From contig NZ_QCYK01000002.1 of assembly GCF_003071345.1 (NCBI RefSeq), positions 1,488,001 to 1,552,000 on the forward strand: a stretch of 64,000 bases of DNA, written 5' to 3'. The translations under genes were made by a program, and so were the position numbers. The notes below the pieces were generated by a model that saw only the letters and a list, made by a program, of their open reading frames with translations, ran no database searches and had not been told where the DNA came from. This DNA comes from Chitinophaga parva (GTDB lineage: Bacteria > Bacteroidota > Bacteroidia > Chitinophagales > Chitinophagaceae). This document shows positions 1 to 9,678 of this stretch, one piece after another (position 1 is the first letter of the stretch; the number at the start of each line of letters is the position of its first letter).

Positions 1-958
1 GGTATTTCAAAAATACGACCGCGGTACCGTGCAGGAAACCTATGACAAGATCGAAAAGGACCTGCTGGAAGGCCTGCCCCTGCTGCGCAACAGTGCTTAC
101 GCCGTACCCAAATACCATTTCAATACGGCTGCTGCTTATGCATTTGCCGCCCGCTTCTACCTGTTCAAGCACGAATATGACAAGGTAGTGGAATATGCAA
201 CGGCCGCCTTCCCGGGCAATAGCTTTGCTTCCAATATCCGCCCGTGGAACACAACATACTACAATGCATCTGCCAATGAAATGCAGATCATGTTCACCCA
301 GGCTTCGCAGAATTCCAACCTGCTGCTCACAGAAGCCCCTTCCATCTGGGCGCGTAATAACTCCTTCTACCGCTATGGAATGGGTTATTACCTCAATGAT
401 GAATTGAGCACACAGATGGTAACAGGCACTAATTTCAGTGGTGAAAAAATGTACAGCTACGGCGGTGCCAACTTCACTTTGCTGAAATGGAATGAGCTGT
501 TTGTACGTTCCAGCCCTAATGCGAACATCGGTATCCCGTATGCCATGATGATACAGTTCACCGCAGATGAGCTGCTGATGAACAGGGCAGAGGCCTATGC
601 AAACCTCGGGCAGAATGACCTGGCTCTGGCAGACATCAACACTTTTGCCAGCACCCGCATCCGCAACTACAATCCGGCTACCCATGGGGTAACGCTGGCT
701 AAGATCGAGGACTTCTATGGCATCAGTGATCCCAAGCAAGGACTGGTACAGACCATCCTGGACTTCAAGAAACGCGAGTTCATACAGGAAGGCCTGCGCT
801 GGCTGGATATTATCCGCCTGAAACTGCCGGTGGTACACAATGTGAAGGCGCAGAACAATAGCGATACCTATGTAACGCTGCAGCCGGACGATCCCCGCCG
901 CCTGTTCCAGCTGCCGGAAGAGGTTGCGCTTTCCAACGTGCCCTTAAACCCGAGATAA
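1..958 (+). CDS. SusD/RagB family outer-membrane lipoprotein, C-terminal part
   Basis: The reading frame is open to the left window edge (codons in frame from base 2), so the N-terminus and lipobox are missing and only about 318 residues are visible. The tetratricopeptide-like helices typical of SusD are present, including the stretch with FTADELLMNRAEAYANLG and the C-terminal KKREFIQEGLRWLDIIRLK, a hallmark of the family. SusD proteins sit on the cell surface and bind the nutrient that the partner SusC barrel imports; the SusC gene would lie to the left. The gene is followed 21 bp later by a zinc-metallohydrolase lipoprotein gene on the same strand, so it belongs to one operon. The substrate cannot be told from the sequence. 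Confidence 0.9.
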   Translation, partial: VFQKYDRGTVQETYDKIEKDLLEGLPLLRNSAYAVPKYHFNTAAAYAFAARFYLFKHEYDKVVEYATAAFPGNSFASNIRPWNTTYYNASANEMQIMFTQASQNSNLLLTEAPSIWARNNSFYRYGMGYYLNDELSTQMVTGTNFSGEKMYSYGGANFTLLKWNELFVRSSPNANIGIPYAMMIQFTADELLMNRAEAYANLGQNDLALADINTFASTRIRNYNPATHGVTLAKIEDFYGISDPKQGLVQTILDFKKREFIQEGLRWLDIIRLKLPVVHNVKAQNNSDTYVTLQPDDPRRLFQLPEEVALSNVPLNPR

Positions 959-979
959 CAATATCAAAACTTGTCAAAC

Positions 980-2332
980 ATGAAAAAGCTATATATCATC
1001 AATTTGCTGGCGTTGGTATTGTTTGCGTTCAGCGCTTGTAAAAAAGATGAAAAACTGAGCACCAACCTGGACGCCATTGACCAGAACAACCTGCCCAAAA
1101 CGGCCCTGGACAAATGGCTGGATGCCAATTTCGTGGTGCCTTACAATATCGAGGTAAAGTACCGCTGGGACCCGTTTGAGCTGAACCTGTCCAAAGACAT
1201 GGTGCCCCCGCTGGAAGACCAGGTGGAACCGGCCATGCAAACGGTAACGGACGTTTGGATAAGACCATATGAGAAAGTAGGCGGTGCAGATTTTATGAAG
1301 CTCAATGCACCCAAACAGTTTGTACTGGTGGGCAGCCCGGAGTTCAATGATGATGGCACCATTACCCTGGGTACTGCAGAAGGTGGGCGCAAGATCGTGC
1401 TGTACGTGATCAACTATTTTGACCATACCAATCCCGGTAATGTAAAGCAGATGATCCAGGTGATCCAGCACGAGTTTACCCACATCCTCAACCAGAAGGC
1501 CGCGGTGGACCCGGCTTTTGGCCTGGTAACCAAAGCGGATTACACGGCAAACTGGTACAACTTCAGCCTGTCTGAAGCGCGCTCCCTGGGCTTCATTACC
1601 CAGTACTCCCGTGACAACCCGGTGGAAGATTTTGCAGAAATGGTGGCCAACATGCTGATGATGGGCAGCTACGAGTATAACAACATTGTGAATGCACTGC
1701 CGGCAGATCCCCAGGCAAAGCTGCGCGCCAAGGAGCAGATCGTAGTGACCTATTTCAAGAGTGCCTGGAACATTGACTTCTATGAACTGCAACGCCAGGT
1801 GCAGGCCGCCGTGCAGGCTACGGCGCCGGTGATCCTGGGCAACTCGCTTGGACCCAACAGCCTGTATACGAAGTTTGCCGCGAGCCCCTCTACCGAAACG
1901 CCGCAATCAGCGGAATTCATGACGGCCTGGAATGCCGCCAAAGCAACGATGGCTTCCCACAACTTCCCGCTGGTGAAATATGATATGACCTTCACTTCCG
2001 ATAGCAAGATGACCCTGCGCTATTACTTTACCAATGCCGCAGGTACCACCACTTACTATGGCGATACGGATTATGACATGGTATTCACCGACCGCGCGGC
2101 AGGCCTGGTAACGCTGGTGCCGGTGTCTCCGCAACCAAGTGGCACGGTGTATTCCAACATGCAGTTTATAAGCGCGTGGATGACAACCGTGGATGGCTAC
2201 ATCAAGAACACGCCTTTCCACCTGGACTGGGCGCCGGATGTAGTGCCAGGGTCGCAGGGCGCAAAAGGGGCTAAGGCTGCCTTCTATAAGGTAAGTGATC
2301 CCAATTCTTATTTGATTGGCGTTTTAAACTAA
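980..2332 (+). CDS. SusCD-associated zinc metallohydrolase lipoprotein (HExxH)
   Basis: A lipoprotein of 450 residues. I chose ATG at 980 (MKKLYIINLL...) over the TTG at 971 because it begins directly with the signal peptide; the lipobox is FSACKKD. Around residues 164-168 it carries HEFTH, the HExxH zinc-binding motif of gluzincin-like peptidases. The family is known as substrate import-associated zinc metallohydrolase lipoproteins, which occur next to SusC/SusD pairs. The motif is seen directly; peptidase activity on an imported substrate is inference. It lies between a SusD gene and a DUF4302 lipoprotein gene, with only 6 bp to the latter. Confidence 0.85.
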   Translation: MKKLYIINLLALVLFAFSACKKDEKLSTNLDAIDQNNLPKTALDKWLDANFVVPYNIEVKYRWDPFELNLSKDMVPPLEDQVEPAMQTVTDVWIRPYEKVGGADFMKLNAPKQFVLVGSPEFNDDGTITLGTAEGGRKIVLYVINYFDHTNPGNVKQMIQVIQHEFTHILNQKAAVDPAFGLVTKADYTANWYNFSLSEARSLGFITQYSRDNPVEDFAEMVANMLMMGSYEYNNIVNALPADPQAKLRAKEQIVVTYFKSAWNIDFYELQRQVQAAVQATAPVILGNSLGPNSLYTKFAASPSTETPQSAEFMTAWNAAKATMASHNFPLVKYDMTFTSDSKMTLRYYFTNAAGTTTYYGDTDYDMVFTDRAAGLVTLVPVSPQPSGTVYSNMQFISAWMTTVDGYIKNTPFHLDWAPDVVPGSQGAKGAKAAFYKVSDPNSYLIGVLN

Positions 2333-2338
2333 AACAAC

Positions 2339-3658
2339 ATGAAGAAACTGATCGTTTATATCGCTTTGCTGGCGGGTTTTATGACCGCCTGTAAAAAAGA
2401 GGAAACTGAACCGGCCACCGGACAGCGCCCCGAAGAGCGCACGGCGGCGGCTTTGAAAAAATACCAGGATGCGCTGACCGGCAATAAAGACGGGTGGATC
2501 GCATACCTGTACCCTGATGGAGGTGGCGGCTACTCCTTTTATATGACCTTCTCCGACAGTAACCGTGTGAATATGATAGCGGACCTTAGCTTTGATATGG
2601 CCGCTGATCCAATGGAAAGCAGTTACAAGGTAAGGCAGGCCATATCGCCCGCATTATTCTTTGATACGTACAACTACATGCATGTACTGGCCGACCCGGA
2701 TGCCAACCAGAATGGCGGTGTGATGGGCTGGGGACTGTATTCTGATTTTGAATTCAGCATAGACACCCTCACTACCGATTCCATGACCATGCATGGTAAC
2801 CTGAACGACAGCAAAATGCTGATGGTAAAAGCAACCGCGGCACAGGCGGCAGCATTCAAGGCTGGCGGGTTGAAATCCATCCTGATGGACATGGTGAACT
2901 ATACCAGTGTCAACCAGAACCTGTACCTGGTATTGGATGGCACCACCAAGGTGGCCACTTCAATCAACTTTGCTACCAAGGCAGTCACTCTTACCTGGGT
3001 AGACGACAAAGGTGTTGTGAACTCCATTGCTACGCCCTTTGCCACCACGCTTACTGGCTTAACGCTGAAAGAGCCGCTGGTGTACAACGGTAAAAAGATC
3101 ACGGAGCTGCTTTGGGATGCGGATAAACAGGAACTCTATGCCATGGTAGACGGACAGAAAGTGACCGTGCAGGTATCTGCTACGCCCATCCTGCCCCTGC
3201 ACCTGCTCATTGGCATCAGCTACACGGATATCATTATTCCTTATGCTACTACCTACCCGGGCTGGGGATCTGACTTTGTGACCCGCAGGGCCGCAGCATC
3301 CACCTCCATGGCCAACGGCCCTTACGGTTTGCGCATGGACCGCCTCCAGGCCATGTTCAACGTGGATAATTCCAAGGTGACCTTTGAGCTGGACATTTAC
3401 CAGGGCAGCAACAAGTTCATTGCAGACTTTAACTACAGCTACACGAAAACGGCGGATGGGGTGTATACCTTTACAGCAGCGGCCCTGAGCGGCAACGCTT
3501 CCCTGATCGGCAACGACATGGCCCCGCTCACCAAGCAGCGCCTGAACGTGGATCACTTCACACTGGATTATTACGTGGACCAGGGCACCGGGCAGGTGCT
3601 GGGCCAGTTCAAAGACGTGGAGAATCCCGACTTTACCTTTACGGGTACGCTGAACTAA
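2339..3658 (+). CDS. DUF4302 family lipoprotein
   Basis: A predicted lipoprotein of 439 residues with signal peptide and lipobox MTACKKE at residues 16-22. The N-terminal region (GWIAYLYPDGGGGYSFYMTF, about residues 54-73) matches the pattern I know for DUF4302, a family found in Bacteroidota SusCD operons next to HExxH lipoproteins. The rest is rich in beta-strand-like alternation, in keeping with a surface-exposed binding protein. Its job is unknown; position suggests an accessory role in capture or processing of the operon's substrate. It is the last gene before a clear terminator. Confidence 0.8.
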   Translation: MKKLIVYIALLAGFMTACKKEETEPATGQRPEERTAAALKKYQDALTGNKDGWIAYLYPDGGGGYSFYMTFSDSNRVNMIADLSFDMAADPMESSYKVRQAISPALFFDTYNYMHVLADPDANQNGGVMGWGLYSDFEFSIDTLTTDSMTMHGNLNDSKMLMVKATAAQAAAFKAGGLKSILMDMVNYTSVNQNLYLVLDGTTKVATSINFATKAVTLTWVDDKGVVNSIATPFATTLTGLTLKEPLVYNGKKITELLWDADKQELYAMVDGQKVTVQVSATPILPLHLLIGISYTDIIIPYATTYPGWGSDFVTRRAAASTSMANGPYGLRMDRLQAMFNVDNSKVTFELDIYQGSNKFIADFNYSYTKTADGVYTFTAAALSGNASLIGNDMAPLTKQRLNVDHFTLDYYVDQGTGQVLGQFKDVENPDFTFTGTLN

Positions 3659-3688
3659 CCGGTAAAATAGCCCCAAATCTTCCATAAC

Positions 3689-3725
3689 AGCCTGCCGCGC
3701 GGAATGCGTGGCAGGCTTTGTTTTG
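3689..3725 (+). terminator. Rho-independent terminator of the SusD/DUF4302 operon
   Basis: An 8-bp perfect stem AGCCTGCC/GGCAGGCT (3689-3696 with 3709-3716) encloses a GC-rich loop and is followed by TTGTTTTG. It lies 30 bp past the DUF4302 stop codon, as expected for the end of the operon. Confidence 0.85.
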
Positions 3726-3760
3726 GGCGGATGTGCCGGCTGTGGCCATCAGATTAATAA

Positions 3761-3768
3761 TAGCTTTG
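3761..3768 (+). promoter_or_regulatory. Possible -7 element of the MFS gene
   Basis: TAGCTTTG matches the Bacteroidota -7 consensus TAnnTTTG. It lies about 100 bp upstream of the MFS start codon and just after the preceding terminator. No convincing -33 TTG was found at the usual distance, so this is weak. Confidence 0.3.
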
Positions 3769-3870
3769 TACAATTTTTTAATATGACAAAGCAGGCGGTA
3801 TTGCGTAACTTGCGGTCTTCAAAAGTTGGAACGGCCCCGTACAGTATGCTAAAAATTTAAAGGAAGAACG

Positions 3871-5034
3871 ATGGACAAGCGTGTTATACCACTGGCTATT
3901 GGTGGGCTGGGAATTGGTACCACAGAGTTTACGATCATGGGGTTACTGCCGGATATTGCGCATTCCCTGAAGGTGGATATTCCCGAAGCAGGCCACCTGA
4001 TCTCCGCTTATGCATTGGGGGTAGTGATCGGAGCGCCCCTGCTCATCCGGTATGCGGTGAGCAAGCCGCCCAAGAAAGTGTTACTGGGATTGATGATCCT
4101 GTTTTCTTTGTTCAACGGGTTATCGGCTGTTGTATCCAATTACGGCCTCATGATGGTGGCCCGCTTTTTATCCGGCCTGCCGCACGGCGCTTTCTTTGGC
4201 GTGGGCACGGTGGTAGCTTCCCGCCTGGCGGGCAAAGGAAGAGAGGCGTTGTATATTTCACTGATGTTTACCGGGCTTACCGTGGCAAACCTGGCCATGG
4301 TGCCGCTGGTCACTTTCATTGGGCATACGTATCACTGGCGTTTCTACTTTGCCATTGTAAGCCTGATAGGGCTGATCACCATCGTGTTCCTGGCCGTTTG
4401 GCTGCCGGATATGGAAGTGGAAGAGAGAACGCACGTGAAGAATGAACTGCATTTCCTTACCAGCGGGCAAACCTGGTATGTGTTGCTGATCACCGCCATT
4501 GGCTTTGGTGGCCTGTTTGCATGGTTTAGCTACATTACCCCGCTGATGACAGAAGTAGCGGGTGTACAACCCGCGCACATGGCCTACGTGATGGTGCTGG
4601 CCGGTGCCGGTATGGTAGTGGGTAATTTACTGGGTGGTATCCTGTCCGACCGCATTGGCGCGGCCCGTACCACGGTGATCCTGTTGTTCCTGATGATGTT
4701 TGCTTTACTGGGCGTGTTCTTCTTTGCACAATACACGATCGTGGCCATGGTGCTCACCTTCCTGTGCGGAGGCTTGTCCATGTCTGTTTCTGCACCCATC
4801 AACATCATGATGATGGAATCTGCACCGCAGGCAGAGATGATGGGCGCTGCGTTCATGCAGGCCGCCTTCAACGTGGCCAATGCCGCGGGCGCCTTCCTGG
4901 GGGGCATTCCGCTGGCCATGGGATATGCATATAATTATCCTTCCCTGATCGGTGTGGGCATGACGTTCATAGGCCTGCTGATCTGCACCGGGTACATACT
5001 GAAGTTTACCCGCCAGCGCAAAATGGCGCTATAA
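3871..5034 (+). CDS. MFS transporter (AraJ/DHA1-type efflux permease)
   Basis: A protein of 387 residues composed almost wholly of hydrophobic helices, the size of a 12-helix major facilitator. The N-terminal GTTEFTIMGLLPDIA and SGLPHGAFFGVG segments are typical of the AraJ/PbuE branch of drug and sugar exporters. It should sit in the inner membrane and export small molecules by proton antiport; the substrate is not evident. It stands alone, between a terminator and a histidine kinase gene, with a weak hairpin after it. Start chosen at ATG 3871, preceded by an AAAGGAAG stretch. Confidence 0.88.
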   Translation: MDKRVIPLAIGGLGIGTTEFTIMGLLPDIAHSLKVDIPEAGHLISAYALGVVIGAPLLIRYAVSKPPKKVLLGLMILFSLFNGLSAVVSNYGLMMVARFLSGLPHGAFFGVGTVVASRLAGKGREALYISLMFTGLTVANLAMVPLVTFIGHTYHWRFYFAIVSLIGLITIVFLAVWLPDMEVEERTHVKNELHFLTSGQTWYVLLITAIGFGGLFAWFSYITPLMTEVAGVQPAHMAYVMVLAGAGMVVGNLLGGILSDRIGAARTTVILLFLMMFALLGVFFFAQYTIVAMVLTFLCGGLSMSVSAPINIMMMESAPQAEMMGAAFMQAAFNVANAAGAFLGGIPLAMGYAYNYPSLIGVGMTFIGLLICTGYILKFTRQRKMAL

Positions 5035-5052
5035 CCACGCACAAAAAAATGT

Positions 5053-5141
5053 AAAGCTGCACAGATCCGGGGTCTATGCGGCTTTGCTGTGAAAATCCGG
5101 CGTAAAAACTATGCCAGGTGCGTTCCGTATTTACGGTACGC
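5053..5141. repeat. Two intergenic inverted repeats after the MFS gene
   Basis: The first, 5053-5085, pairs AAAGCTGCA with TGCGGCTTT (one G-T pair) and AGA with TCT; it lies 18 bp past the MFS stop but has no T-run, so it is at best a weak terminator. The second, 5120-5141, is GCGTTCCGT-attt-ACGGTACGC with one mismatch and could be a protein-binding site or a small hairpin. The rest of the stretch up to the kinase gene shows nothing I can name. Confidence 0.4.
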
Positions 5142-5318
5142 TCCGCTATGGTCCGGGACGTTTTATTTACGAATCCTTATTTTGCTTACATTCGGCCGTA
5201 AATCCTATTAGGGCTTCCGGGGCAGGGTAATCCAATGGAAAAATTGTTATGTGACTTGCACACGGAAACAAGCCCCTTCGCATTGCCAACAAGGCTATTA
5301 TTTAATATTACTATGTAG

Positions 5319-6629
5319 ATGTGGAACTCTATTTTTGTGCGCGTTGCTGCAGCCTGGAACAATACCATTAACCTGGGTATAGATCCATCTATGCCCTATA
5401 TCGAGGCCAGGCGCACCAAGTTGTTGAATTTGGCCGCTGTTCCCGGTATCTTCCTGATGTTCGTTTACCTGGTCCTGAATCTTTTTAACCGGTACTATGG
5501 GCTGGCGATGCTCAACCTCCTGAACATCGTGTCCATGACGATCTTGCTGGTGCTGCACAGCCGCCGGATGCACCTCAGCGCCAGGCTGATAGTGATCAGT
5601 TTCAGTATCGTGGTTTACACCATATCCGGCCTGTATTTTCACAATGGGGCGGAATACTACCTGTTGCTGATATTGATCGTTGTGATGCTGATCTATGACA
5701 GGGGGTGGTTGTTGTTGTGCCTCGTGGGGCTTGCTGGTGGCTGTTTTGTGGCGGTACTGCTATTTCCCCAGCCGCCACTGCTTGGCCCGCCCGTAAGCCA
5801 ATACCAGGTGTGGTCCAATATTGCGGTGGCCATCATCTGCATGATGTCATATCTTGGTTTCTTTAAACGCATCCAGGCGGATAACCTGAAATCAATAGAG
5901 TACCAGCGGCAGGCATTGCTGGCCATGAACAAGGATAAAGAAAAACTTTTTTCCATCTTGGCACATGACATCCGTAGCCCGCTGGCCACGCTGGAAGGAC
6001 TGTTGACCATGTTCCATGAAGGGCTGGTGGACGACCGGTATATGACGGAAGCCACTGGCATACTCTCGGAAAAGATCACACAGTTCAACCGTACGCTGGA
6101 TAACCTGCTGAGATGGAGTACCCGGAACCTGCAGGGCATCCAGACCACTCCGCAGGATTTTGGCGTCCTGTCCCTGGTCCAGGAAGTGCTGGACTTTTTT
6201 GATCTTGCCATCCACCAGAAAAAGGTGGTTGTCAAAAAAAGGATCTTGCAGGGGCATACCATCCGGGCAGATCGTGACCAGGTGGCGGTGATCTTCCGCA
6301 ATGTTTTCAGCAATGCGCTAAAGTTTAGCAAAGAGGGTGGTGAAATAATTATTGCCACGGAGTTGGATGGGGATCGTGTTTCCATCCGGATCACTGACCA
6401 GGGCGCAGGGATGAGCAACCGGCAATTAAAATCACTGTTCACCTCCGCCCAGCAGCCCGAATATGGCACCGCCGGGGAGCGGGGATTTGGGCTGGGATTG
6501 CTGCTGAGCCATGAATTTGCGATGATGAATAACGGGGCTATCAGCGTGGAAAGCAACCCGGGCATGGGCACCACTTTTACGCTCGTTTTTCCGAAAGGGG
6601 AGCCCGTGCAGGAAGAGGAAGAGTTTTAA
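5319..6629 (+). CDS. Membrane-bound sensor histidine kinase (orphan)
   Basis: 436 residues. Six hydrophobic segments fill residues 38-190 with no large periplasmic sensing domain, suggesting signal sensing within the membrane. A HisKA domain follows with the phospho-acceptor His216 in LAHDIRSPL, then a HATPase domain with N box (RNVFSNALKFS), G1 (DQGAGMS) and G2 (GFGLGL) boxes. It should autophosphorylate and pass phosphate to a response regulator, but none is encoded nearby; the neighbours are an MFS exporter on the same strand and a convergent rifamycin phosphotransferase. Start ATG 5319 gives no stretch before the first charged helix that needs explaining. Confidence 0.88.
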   Translation: MWNSIFVRVAAAWNNTINLGIDPSMPYIEARRTKLLNLAAVPGIFLMFVYLVLNLFNRYYGLAMLNLLNIVSMTILLVLHSRRMHLSARLIVISFSIVVYTISGLYFHNGAEYYLLLILIVVMLIYDRGWLLLCLVGLAGGCFVAVLLFPQPPLLGPPVSQYQVWSNIAVAIICMMSYLGFFKRIQADNLKSIEYQRQALLAMNKDKEKLFSILAHDIRSPLATLEGLLTMFHEGLVDDRYMTEATGILSEKITQFNRTLDNLLRWSTRNLQGIQTTPQDFGVLSLVQEVLDFFDLAIHQKKVVVKKRILQGHTIRADRDQVAVIFRNVFSNALKFSKEGGEIIIATELDGDRVSIRITDQGAGMSNRQLKSLFTSAQQPEYGTAGERGFGLGLLLSHEFAMMNNGAISVESNPGMGTTFTLVFPKGEPVQEEEEF

Positions 6630-6671
6630 ATTGCCCATCCTGCCGGTGGTGGCTGCAAAGTATTTACCGCG

Positions 6672-9197
6672 TTAGGGTGCCTTGCTTAATAGCGCTACAT
6701 ATCCGTCAGTTCCGTTCACCCGGATGCGTTGCCCGTCTCTGATCAGTTTTGTGGCGTTTTCTACGCCCACCACGGCCGGCAGGCCATATTCCCGGGCAAT
6801 GACCGCACCGTGGGTCATGAGCCCTCCTACTTCCGTTACCAGGCCTTTGATGGATACAAACAGCGGCGTCCAGCTGGGATCTGTAAATGTTGTTACCAGG
6901 ATATCGCCTGGCGCCAGGTCTGCCTGCTCCATGTTTACTATCACACGCGCCCTTCCTTCCACTATGCCGGAAGATACCGCAAGGCCTGCCATGGCACCGG
7001 CGGGCAGGTGCTCCCGCCTGTATGCGCCGGTGATGATCTCCCCATCCGAGGTCATGATCCTTGGAGGTGTCAGCTTCTCAAATTGTAGGACCTCATTTTT
7101 GCGTGTGGCGATCAGCGTGTTGTCTACACTGTGCGTGTCCAGGACATCCCGCAGCTCTTCCAGGGTGAGATAATAAATGTCTGTTGCTTCCTGCAATACC
7201 TGTAGCTGCACCAGTTGTTGTGCCTCCCGGAGCAAAGCCTGTTTGTAAATGAAGTAGCGCGCTACGTTGCCGTACTTGGGATATTCACGGTAGCCGGCCA
7301 GGTTGCGCAGCAGGCGGATCATGCGCGTTGTTTCCCTGGCTTTTTCCGCGCCATCCGGCAGTTGCAGCAGCCGCTCCCGCAATGATCTTTCCTTTTCCAG
7401 TGCTTCCTGCAGGCCCTGCTCAAATTTCTGCTGCGCGGCATGCGGTGCAAAGGTTTTGATATTGTTGAGGATAACCGGTACGAGTGTAACCGGTTTTTCC
7501 TGCCAGCGGGTTTTAGTGATGTCTATTTCCCCGGCGCAGCGCATGCCATATTTGTGCAGGAAATCACGAATGGCATCCAGGACTTGCTGCCCGCCGTTGA
7601 AATTGACCAGGCCACCGGGGAAATTTTCAGCGGTGGCTTGCTGCAGGAAGGCGATGATCTCCGGGTAAGGGCGTATTACGTCTGCTACGCCCATGAGGGC
7701 AAGGCCCATTTCCGCAGTGATGTTGTAGGGCGCGGATTGCACCAGGGTGTCTGCCGCATTCTTTTCTCCCAGCCATTCCTGCATCTTATCATTGATCCAG
7801 AAGGCGGCATTCATGCTGGTCATCACTACGCCAAAATTTTGCGGGTCCCACAGGATTTTACGCATGTGTGCAATGTCATCCAGGATGAAATCGATCAGCG
7901 CTGCACCGCTTTGTGTTTGAATGTCCTCTTGCAGCTTTTGTACAGATGCCTGGTTTTTCTGTATCAGTTCCTGCACCACGGATGGGTCATAATCGTTCAG
8001 GGTATGGAAGGCCGGGGCGCTACTGCCGGCGGGTGTTTCCGGGGGGCTGGGAAAATGATTGCGCTCCAGGAGGGTATGCAATGCATCTTTGAAAAGCGGG
8101 TCCGCCTTGCCCAGAACATCTACCAGCACGGTTCTTTTTTCAGGAATGGCCAGGTCTGGTGCAATGTCCACAAACAACCTGCCGCCTGCATTGTACATCG
8201 TGCGGCCGGCGGTGTGCTGGAAAACGGATAGCCCCAGTGGTTTCATGGCATCTGTCATCATCTGCTGGTGGCCCACGGAAACATAAACGTGGTATGCATT
8301 ATCCGGCACGGCGGGTAGGGGGAACAAGGTGGTGATGGGCCGGCTTTGCACTATATAAAAAGCATTTCCCGCCAGGCACCATTCAATATCCTGTGGGCCG
8401 CCAAAATGTTGTTCAATGGCGTGGCCCAGTTCCGCCAGTTGCAAGGCCTGCAGGTCGGTAAGCACCTGACCGTTGCCAGTCTTTTTTTCGATAATGCTGC
8501 CTTCACTTACCTTGTAATGATCCGCGTTTACCATTCCGGCTACCAATGCTGCTCCTAGCCCTAATCCGGCATCAATGGACGATATTTTCCGGTGCCCGGT
8601 TACAGGATCCGCAGTAAAGAGCATGCCTGCCGCCTCCGCGGGTACCATTTGCTGGATCACCACGGACAGTTGCACCTTGCGGTGGTCAAACCCTTGCTGC
8701 ATGCGGTAGATCACGGCGCGTTCCGTGTACAGGGATGCCATGCATTTACTAACATGCCGGAGGAGGGAGGCCAGGCCGGTAATGTCCAGGTAACTGTCTT
8801 GCTGGCCTGCAAAGGATGCATGGGGAAGGTCTTCTGCCGTGGCGCTGGAACGTACCGCAAAGGCCTGGTTTTCTTTGAACAAATGCAGTTGCTCCGCCAT
8901 CGCTGTAACAAGTGTGGAAGGAAGGGGTGTGGCTGTAATGGCTGCACGGATGTTTGCGCTAATGTCGCGGATGGCATCCCGGTCTGTTATTTTCAACGTC
9001 TCCAATTGGGCCAGCAGGGTGTTGAATGCAAGGTTGTGTGTTGTTATTTCCCGGTATACCGCTGTTGTAATGCAAAAGCCTGCTGGTACAGATATGCCCG
9101 GCATGGCGCTCAAAGCGGCCAGGTTGGCGCCTTTACCACCAGTGAGGGCAGGGTTCTTTGCACCGGGTTCGTGGAAGCCAAGTATATAAGGATGCAT
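6672..9197 (-). CDS. rph: Rifamycin-inactivating phosphotransferase
   Basis: 841 residues from ATG 9197; an upstream in-frame extension would run into the marR gene, so it was rejected. The order is an N-terminal PEP/pyruvate-type ATP-grasp domain (GGKGANLAAL near residue 20, RSSATAEDLPHASFAGQ), a central rifamycin-binding region (VGHQQMMTDAMKPLGLS, KYGMRCAGEIDITKTRW) and a C-terminal swivelling His domain with GGLMTHGAVIARE, catalytic His near residue 796. These follow the Listeria/Bacillus Rph proteins closely and the length is usual (about 870). Known Rph enzymes use ATP to phosphorylate rifamycins, giving AMP and phosphate. One base separates it from the marR stop codon, so the two are co-transcribed. 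A PEP synthase paralogue of other specificity is the alternative. Confidence 0.88.
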   Translation of the reverse strand: MHPYILGFHEPGAKNPALTGGKGANLAALSAMPGISVPAGFCITTAVYREITTHNLAFNTLLAQLETLKITDRDAIRDISANIRAAITATPLPSTLVTAMAEQLHLFKENQAFAVRSSATAEDLPHASFAGQQDSYLDITGLASLLRHVSKCMASLYTERAVIYRMQQGFDHRKVQLSVVIQQMVPAEAAGMLFTADPVTGHRKISSIDAGLGLGAALVAGMVNADHYKVSEGSIIEKKTGNGQVLTDLQALQLAELGHAIEQHFGGPQDIEWCLAGNAFYIVQSRPITTLFPLPAVPDNAYHVYVSVGHQQMMTDAMKPLGLSVFQHTAGRTMYNAGGRLFVDIAPDLAIPEKRTVLVDVLGKADPLFKDALHTLLERNHFPSPPETPAGSSAPAFHTLNDYDPSVVQELIQKNQASVQKLQEDIQTQSGAALIDFILDDIAHMRKILWDPQNFGVVMTSMNAAFWINDKMQEWLGEKNAADTLVQSAPYNITAEMGLALMGVADVIRPYPEIIAFLQQATAENFPGGLVNFNGGQQVLDAIRDFLHKYGMRCAGEIDITKTRWQEKPVTLVPVILNNIKTFAPHAAQQKFEQGLQEALEKERSLRERLLQLPDGAEKARETTRMIRLLRNLAGYREYPKYGNVARYFIYKQALLREAQQLVQLQVLQEATDIYYLTLEELRDVLDTHSVDNTLIATRKNEVLQFEKLTPPRIMTSDGEIITGAYRREHLPAGAMAGLAVSSGIVEGRARVIVNMEQADLAPGDILVTTFTDPSWTPLFVSIKGLVTEVGGLMTHGAVIAREYGLPAVVGVENATKLIRDGQRIRVNGTDGYVALLSKAP

Positions 9198-9198
9198 A

Positions 9199-9657
9199 TT
9201 ATTCGTTGTTAAGGTGATGGGTGGTGTTTTCCATGATGGCAACGGCCTGGCGGAAATAGGCTTCCAGCACAGCCAGTTCCTTATCCGAGAAAGACGCAAT
9301 GAGTTGCTCGGATTTACTGCGATAGGTTTTGTAAAGGGGCTTTAGCAGCGCCATGATCGCCTTGGTGTCCGGCGCAATGATCACCTTGCGGCGGTCGTCT
9401 GCTGCAGGGCGTCTCTTTACCAGTTTTTTCTTTTCAAAGCGGTCTACCAGGCCCGTTACAGCCCCGGTGGTGAGGCCGGTGAGGGCTGCCAGTTCGCCGG
9501 CTGTCATCGCGCCCTTCTGCAGGAAAAAGCCCAGGTATTTATGGTCTGTACCCGGCAGGCCTGCCCTGCGGGCCACGGTTTCATGCATTTGCAGGGCGGT
9601 ATACGCATACTGCTGGCTCAGGCGCCGGATGGCGGTGACGTTATCGGTGTTGTCCAT
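9199..9657 (-). CDS. MarR family transcriptional regulator, first gene of the rph operon
   Basis: 152 residues with the MarR winged helix: the recognition helix region GELAALTGLTTGAVTGLVDRF at about residues 53-73 and the wing KRRPAADDRRKV. MarR proteins bind palindromes as dimers and usually release DNA on binding a small ligand. It is the promoter-proximal gene of a two-gene operon with rph. A palindrome overlapping the likely -7 box upstream suggests autoregulation, so the pair may be an antibiotic-inducible resistance unit; the ligand is unknown. Confidence 0.9.
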   Translation of the reverse strand: MDNTDNVTAIRRLSQQYAYTALQMHETVARRAGLPGTDHKYLGFFLQKGAMTAGELAALTGLTTGAVTGLVDRFEKKKLVKRRPAADDRRKVIIAPDTKAIMALLKPLYKTYRSKSEQLIASFSDKELAVLEAYFRQAVAIMENTTHHLNNE

Positions 9658-9678
9658 AAATATATCTTGACGGATAAT

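Noticed and set aside
989..1906. 305-codon minus-strand frame inside the metallohydrolase gene
   Set aside because: Antisense shadow of a well-supported gene; composition rich in His, Arg and Val as usual for such shadows.
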